Below are positions 5,125 through 7,444 of a stretch of DNA of 7,444 bases, one piece after another; position 1 is the stretch's first letter; each line of letters begins with the position of its first letter. The DNA lies in contig CALXAQ010000051.1 of NCBI GenBank assembly GCA_944386335.1, positions 1 to 7,444 of the forward strand, read 5' to 3'. The position numbers were made by a program, and so were the translations under genes. The notes under the pieces are model-generated. The model had not been told where the DNA came from, searched no databases, and was given only the letters and a program-made list of their open reading frames with translations. Source of the stretch: an uncultured Clostridia bacterium. Lineage in GTDB: Bacteria; Bacillota; Clostridia; TANB77; CAG-508.

Positions 5125-6532
5125 CTAAAATCTAAAATACAAGAATGGATTGTAAGAATCACTTACTAAGCTAGCTGTACTCAAGATAAGTATGCCTATA
5201 TAGATAAGTGTAATGAGTATGCTTCTTGTATTAGATTGCTTTGCTTCTAATTTCTTAAAGCATTTTGATAGTAGTGGTGTAGCCAATACCATACCAATTA
5301 CAATGATAATAAAATAATTTTTCAAATAGTATAAGCCTTCTGCATTTACTAGACTTGTCCCATTTAGATGAAACATACATAGTAAATAATCTTTTACTTT
5401 GTTTAAGTCTTCAAATGCAAAGATTACCCAACTAATCAAAACAAGAAACATCGCATAAATATGACCTATCCACTTTGGTATTTTTTCTAACAATTTTAAT
5501 ACAACTAATTTTTCTAATATTAAAATGACACCAAAGAATAATCCCCATAGGATAAAGTTCCACGAAGCTCCATGCCATGCGCCTGTAAGGAACCACACAA
5601 TGAGTATATTTCTAATTTGTTTTGGAAGTCCTTTTCGATTCCCTCCCAATGGAATATAGATATAATCTCTAAACCAACTACCTAGTGTCATATGCCATCT
5701 ACGCCAAAACTCTGTAATACTTTTAGAAATATAAGGATAATTAAAGTTTTCGTCAAAATTCATACCAAAGATGTTTGCTAGACCTATTGCCATATCGGAA
5801 TATCCACTAAAATCAAAGTATATTTGAAGTGCAAATGCAAGAATTCCCACCCAAGAAAGTAGGGTAGACATTTCTGAAAAACCGTCCTACTTCTATGGTG
5901 TGCCATAAGGCTCCTACATTATTTGCAATTAACACTTTTTTTCCTAACCCTATGATAAACCTTCTCATTCCTTTTGAGAAATGATCCATACTAATTTTTT
6001 TTGTTTCTAATTCTTCATCTACGGTCTCATATCTTACAATTGGACCTGCTATAATTTGTGGGAACAATGTTGTATAAGTTAGGTAATTATAAAAACTCTT
6101 TTCACATTTTACAGTACCTCTATATACATCTATAATATAAGATAAAGACTGAAATGTATTAAAAGAAACACCTATAGGCAATGGTATGTTTAAAAGTGGA
6201 ATTTGTGTATTTAATACACTATTGATATTGGTTATAATAAAATCTGCATACTTAAAAAAGAATAATATTAATAAATTAACCCCTATGTCTATCCATAAAT
6301 AAAGCCTTCGTTTCGCTTTATTTCCTTCATTTTTGTCAATTCCTTTTCCACAAAAGAAATCCATTACTGCTAGAATTAGCATAATAAATATGTATCTAAT
6401 TTCTCCCCATGCAAAGAAAACAAGGCTTGCTAATATCATCACAGCATTTTTGAACTTTTTAGGAACTGCAAAATAAACCAATAACATGATTGGGAAAAAA
6501 ATATATAAAAATACAATACTGCTAAAAACCAT
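5125..6532 (-). pseudogene. MBOAT-family (AlgI/PatA-like) membrane O-acyltransferase, split by a one-base frameshift
   Basis: Two overlapping fragments together encode an AlgI-like polytopic acyltransferase. Fragment 1 (6532-5813) carries N-terminal helices, LPIGVSFNTFQSLSYIIDVYRG (118-139) and FPQIIAGPIVRYE (157-169), then loses homology after about residue 218. Fragment 2 (open through 5877-5125) continues FSEMSTLLSWVGILAFALQIYFDFSGYSDMAIGL, FWRRWHMTL and WHGASWNF. Dropping one T from the T5 run (minus strand, 5877-5881) gives a 468-residue protein of usual length, with conserved His at about 280 and 320; the second, in WHG, matches the catalytic His of AlgI. These enzymes move acetyl or similar groups from cytoplasmic donors across the membrane to an extracellular partner, presumably the adjacent DHHW protein. 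The ATG at 6532 follows GAGGAG. The usual aromatic residue before TFQ is Asn here. The downstream fragment has no convincing start signal. Confidence 0.92.
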
Positions 6533-6563
6533 TTTTTCTCCTCTGTTTCCCTGTAAAATAGAT

Positions 6564-6594
6564 ATAGCCTCTAAAGGTTATTTTTAGAGACTAT
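6564..6594 (-). terminator. Hairpin between the DUF4358 and MBOAT genes, possible weak terminator or attenuator
   Basis: On the mRNA strand ATAGTCTCTAAA pairs over 12 bp with TTTAGAGGCTAT (one G-U wobble) around a 7-nt loop. On the plus strand the same position is a C-A mismatch, so the structure favours minus-strand RNA. The following ATCTATTTTAC is only a weak T-tract. It could reduce read-through from the DUF4358 gene into the acyltransferase genes, or act as an mRNA processing or stability element. Confidence 0.5.
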
Positions 6595-6607
6595 CTGTTT
6601 TGCACTA

Positions 6608-7087
6608 TTATTTTGTAATTTCTTGTTCTAGTGTTTCTGCATTTTCTGCAATTATCAGATACACTGTGTTTCCTACTACTCCTGTTTTTCTATTTTTTAC
6701 TAGTTCATATTGTTCTGGTAAATAAGTACTCCATTGTTCTTCATATTGTATAGCATAGGCATCTAATTCTGCTTTTACTGTATCTACTGTTCCTTCTTTT
6801 GCTTGAATGATTAGGTACATAGAAGCTTGTACGTTCATCATAGGCATTTTTCCCACTACTTTTTCTACATTTGCTGTGTTAATGCCATATAGGGAACCTA
6901 GCTCTTCTGTGGTAATATCCATTGTGGCAAGTTCATTAAATGGTGTAGAATTTGCTAGGGTTTGTCTAGCTACTTCTACGTCTATTGTCTTTTCTTCTCT
7001 CTTATTGTTCAAAAGAACAACCGCTCCTACTACAAGTGCAGCCACCACGAGTATTACAACAATCGTAATTAGAACATTCTTCTTCAT
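6608..7087 (-). CDS. DUF4358 domain protein, membrane-anchored, of unknown function
   Basis: A 159-residue protein with one N-terminal membrane helix (about 5-27, MKKNVLITIVVILVVAALVV) and no lipobox Cys, followed by an extracellular domain of about 130 residues. The domain has the DUF4358 pattern as I recall it: an LYGIN segment (66-70), a hydrophobic strand MYLIIQAKEG (90-99), a helix with VKAELDAYAIQYEEQW (104-119), a Tyr-Pro block and a final VYLIIAEN strand (142-149). No catalytic motif is visible, which favours an accessory or binding role at the outer membrane face. In Clostridia this family often lies beside MBOAT and DHHW genes, as here, suggesting one surface-polymer acylation system; the function itself is not established. 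ATG at 7087 has AGGAGG about 8 nt upstream, and a promoter lies at 7120-7148. Unlike its two downstream partners it is intact. Confidence 0.85.
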   Translation of the reverse strand: MKKNVLITIVVILVVAALVVGAVVLLNNKREEKTIDVEVARQTLANSTPFNELATMDITTEELGSLYGINTANVEKVVGKMPMMNVQASMYLIIQAKEGTVDTVKAELDAYAIQYEEQWSTYLPEQYELVKNRKTGVVGNTVYLIIAENAETLEQEITK

Positions 7088-7119
7088 AAGTTTTATCCTC
7101 CTTTTGATTTTTCCTTCTT

Positions 7120-7148
7120 ACTTTAGCATATCCATAGGAAATTTTCAA
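7120..7148 (-). promoter_or_regulatory. Sigma-A-like promoter upstream of the DUF4358 gene
   Basis: On the minus strand TTGAAA (7143-7148) and TAAAGT (7120-7125) are separated by exactly 17 nt, with a TG extension just before the -10 (TGCTAAAGT). Transcription would start near 7113, giving a leader of about 25 nt before the ATG at 7087 that includes the AGGAGG site. It probably drives the DUF4358 - MBOAT - DHHW cluster. Confidence 0.6.
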
Positions 7149-7275
7149 GGCTTTCTTTTTGTAATTTTCTATTATGTTTTTTTCTCTATGTATTCCTATT
7201 TTTCCCTTAAGAACCTATTATTAAGTTGTCATTGTCCATTAAATTCAATATAACTATTTTCATTAAAATTTGTTA

Positions 7276-7443
7276 TTAAATAGTTGAGAAAATAATTAAT
7301 AAAATTCCAACTATTATAAAAATGCCACCCCATACTCTAAGAACAATTTTCATTTTAGGACTTTTTAACAATCTATCTGGGATTCTAGGGCTTTTAAGCT
7401 TCATAAAAAATTGAGGAACTAATAACATAAAAATTGCAACTAT
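7276..7443 (-). CDS. Small membrane protein of unknown family (C-terminal 55 residues, cut by window edge)
   Basis: An open frame enters from the right edge and ends at TAA (7276-7278). The visible 55 residues have a hydrophobic segment IVAIFMLLVPQFF, a basic loop MKLKSPRIPDRLLKSPKMK, and a second strongly hydrophobic helix VWGGIFIIVGILLIIF ending the protein. The layout, two helices joined by a positively charged loop with a very short tail, suits a small integral membrane protein with a cytoplasmic loop. I do not recognise the family. No start codon is in view. The promoter at 7120-7148 suggests it is separate from the DUF4358 unit. That it is coding rests on frame openness and membrane-protein composition only. 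Confidence 0.6.
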   Translation of the reverse strand: MVAIFMLLVPQFFMKLKSPRIPDRLLKSPKMKIVLRVWGGIFIIVGILLIIFSTI

Positions 7444-7444
7444 T

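Noticed and set aside
5813..5871. The two acyltransferase fragments as separate overlapping genes
   Set aside because: Each lacks half of the family motifs, homology is lost exactly at the T5 run, and the second has no convincing start signal; a single frameshifted gene explains both.
6447..6468. TGAACTTTTTAGGAACTGC, similar to the left half of the palindromes
   Set aside because: No matching right arm, and the bases encode the conserved N-terminal KKFKN region of the acyltransferase; chance similarity.
7205..7224. CTTAA...TTAAG inverted repeat upstream of the DUF4358 promoter, considered as a terminator for the 7276-7443 gene
   Set aside because: Only a 5-bp AT stem without a following T-run in the transcript direction.
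6807..7253. Plus-strand open frame opposite the DUF4358 gene
   Set aside because: It overlaps a gene with strong SD, membrane anchor and domain pattern on the other strand; its own composition looks like a shadow.
7240..7290. AACTATTT / AAATAGTT pairing spanning the end of the 7276-7443 gene
   Set aside because: 8-bp AT-only stem with a long loop and no T-run; not a credible terminator.

Overview
The window looks like chromosomal DNA from a low-GC Gram-positive bacterium, most likely a member of the Clostridia, perhaps an uncultured gut lineage. The grounds are very AT-rich DNA, Lys/Glu-rich proteins, strong AGGAGG ribosome binding sites with TTG starts on two genes, and a DUF4358 / MBOAT / DHHW gene set typical of Clostridia. 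The taxonomic call is inference. Every supported gene is on the minus strand, so transcription runs from high to low coordinates; the plus-strand open frames are shadows.

In transcription order: (1) the C-terminal end of a small, unrecognised two-helix membrane protein (7276-7443). (2) A promoter (7120-7148) leading into a cell-surface cluster: a membrane-anchored DUF4358 protein (6608-7087), an MBOAT/AlgI-like membrane O-acyltransferase (5125-6532) and a DHHW/AlgX-like extracytoplasmic protein (3990-5109). The last two genes each carry one single-base frameshift, so as given neither encodes a full-length protein. If intact, the MBOAT would pass acyl groups across the membrane and the DHHW protein would use them on a surface polymer. 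(3) An extended -10 promoter (3952-3980) leading into a leader that holds a palindrome and a 28-codon remnant of a Fic gene, followed by rdgB (XTP/dITP pyrophosphatase), polA (DNA polymerase I with a degenerate proofreading domain) and the first 74 codons of a lytic transglycosylase that runs off the left edge. rdgB and polA are intact and form a housekeeping genome-maintenance unit.

The most distinctive signal is intergenic. Five short palindromes (238-267, 3040-3068, 3094-3126, 3159-3187, 3918-3946) share an 11-nt centre (AGGAACGTCCC or close variants) but have different, self-complementary arms. Two lie in a 63-bp tandem duplication whose copies differ by paired, compensating changes in the arms. 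One copy supplies the rdgB stop codon, two abut the Shine-Dalgarno sequences of polA and the transglycosylase gene, and one sits at the predicted 5' end of the rdgB transcript. They look like a REP-like mobile or structural repeat family and merit a genome-wide search.

No gap between genes exceeds 300 bases. I see no tRNA, rRNA, CRISPR, riboswitch, complete insertion sequence or strong intrinsic terminator. The AT-rich stretch 7149-7275 holds nothing I can support.
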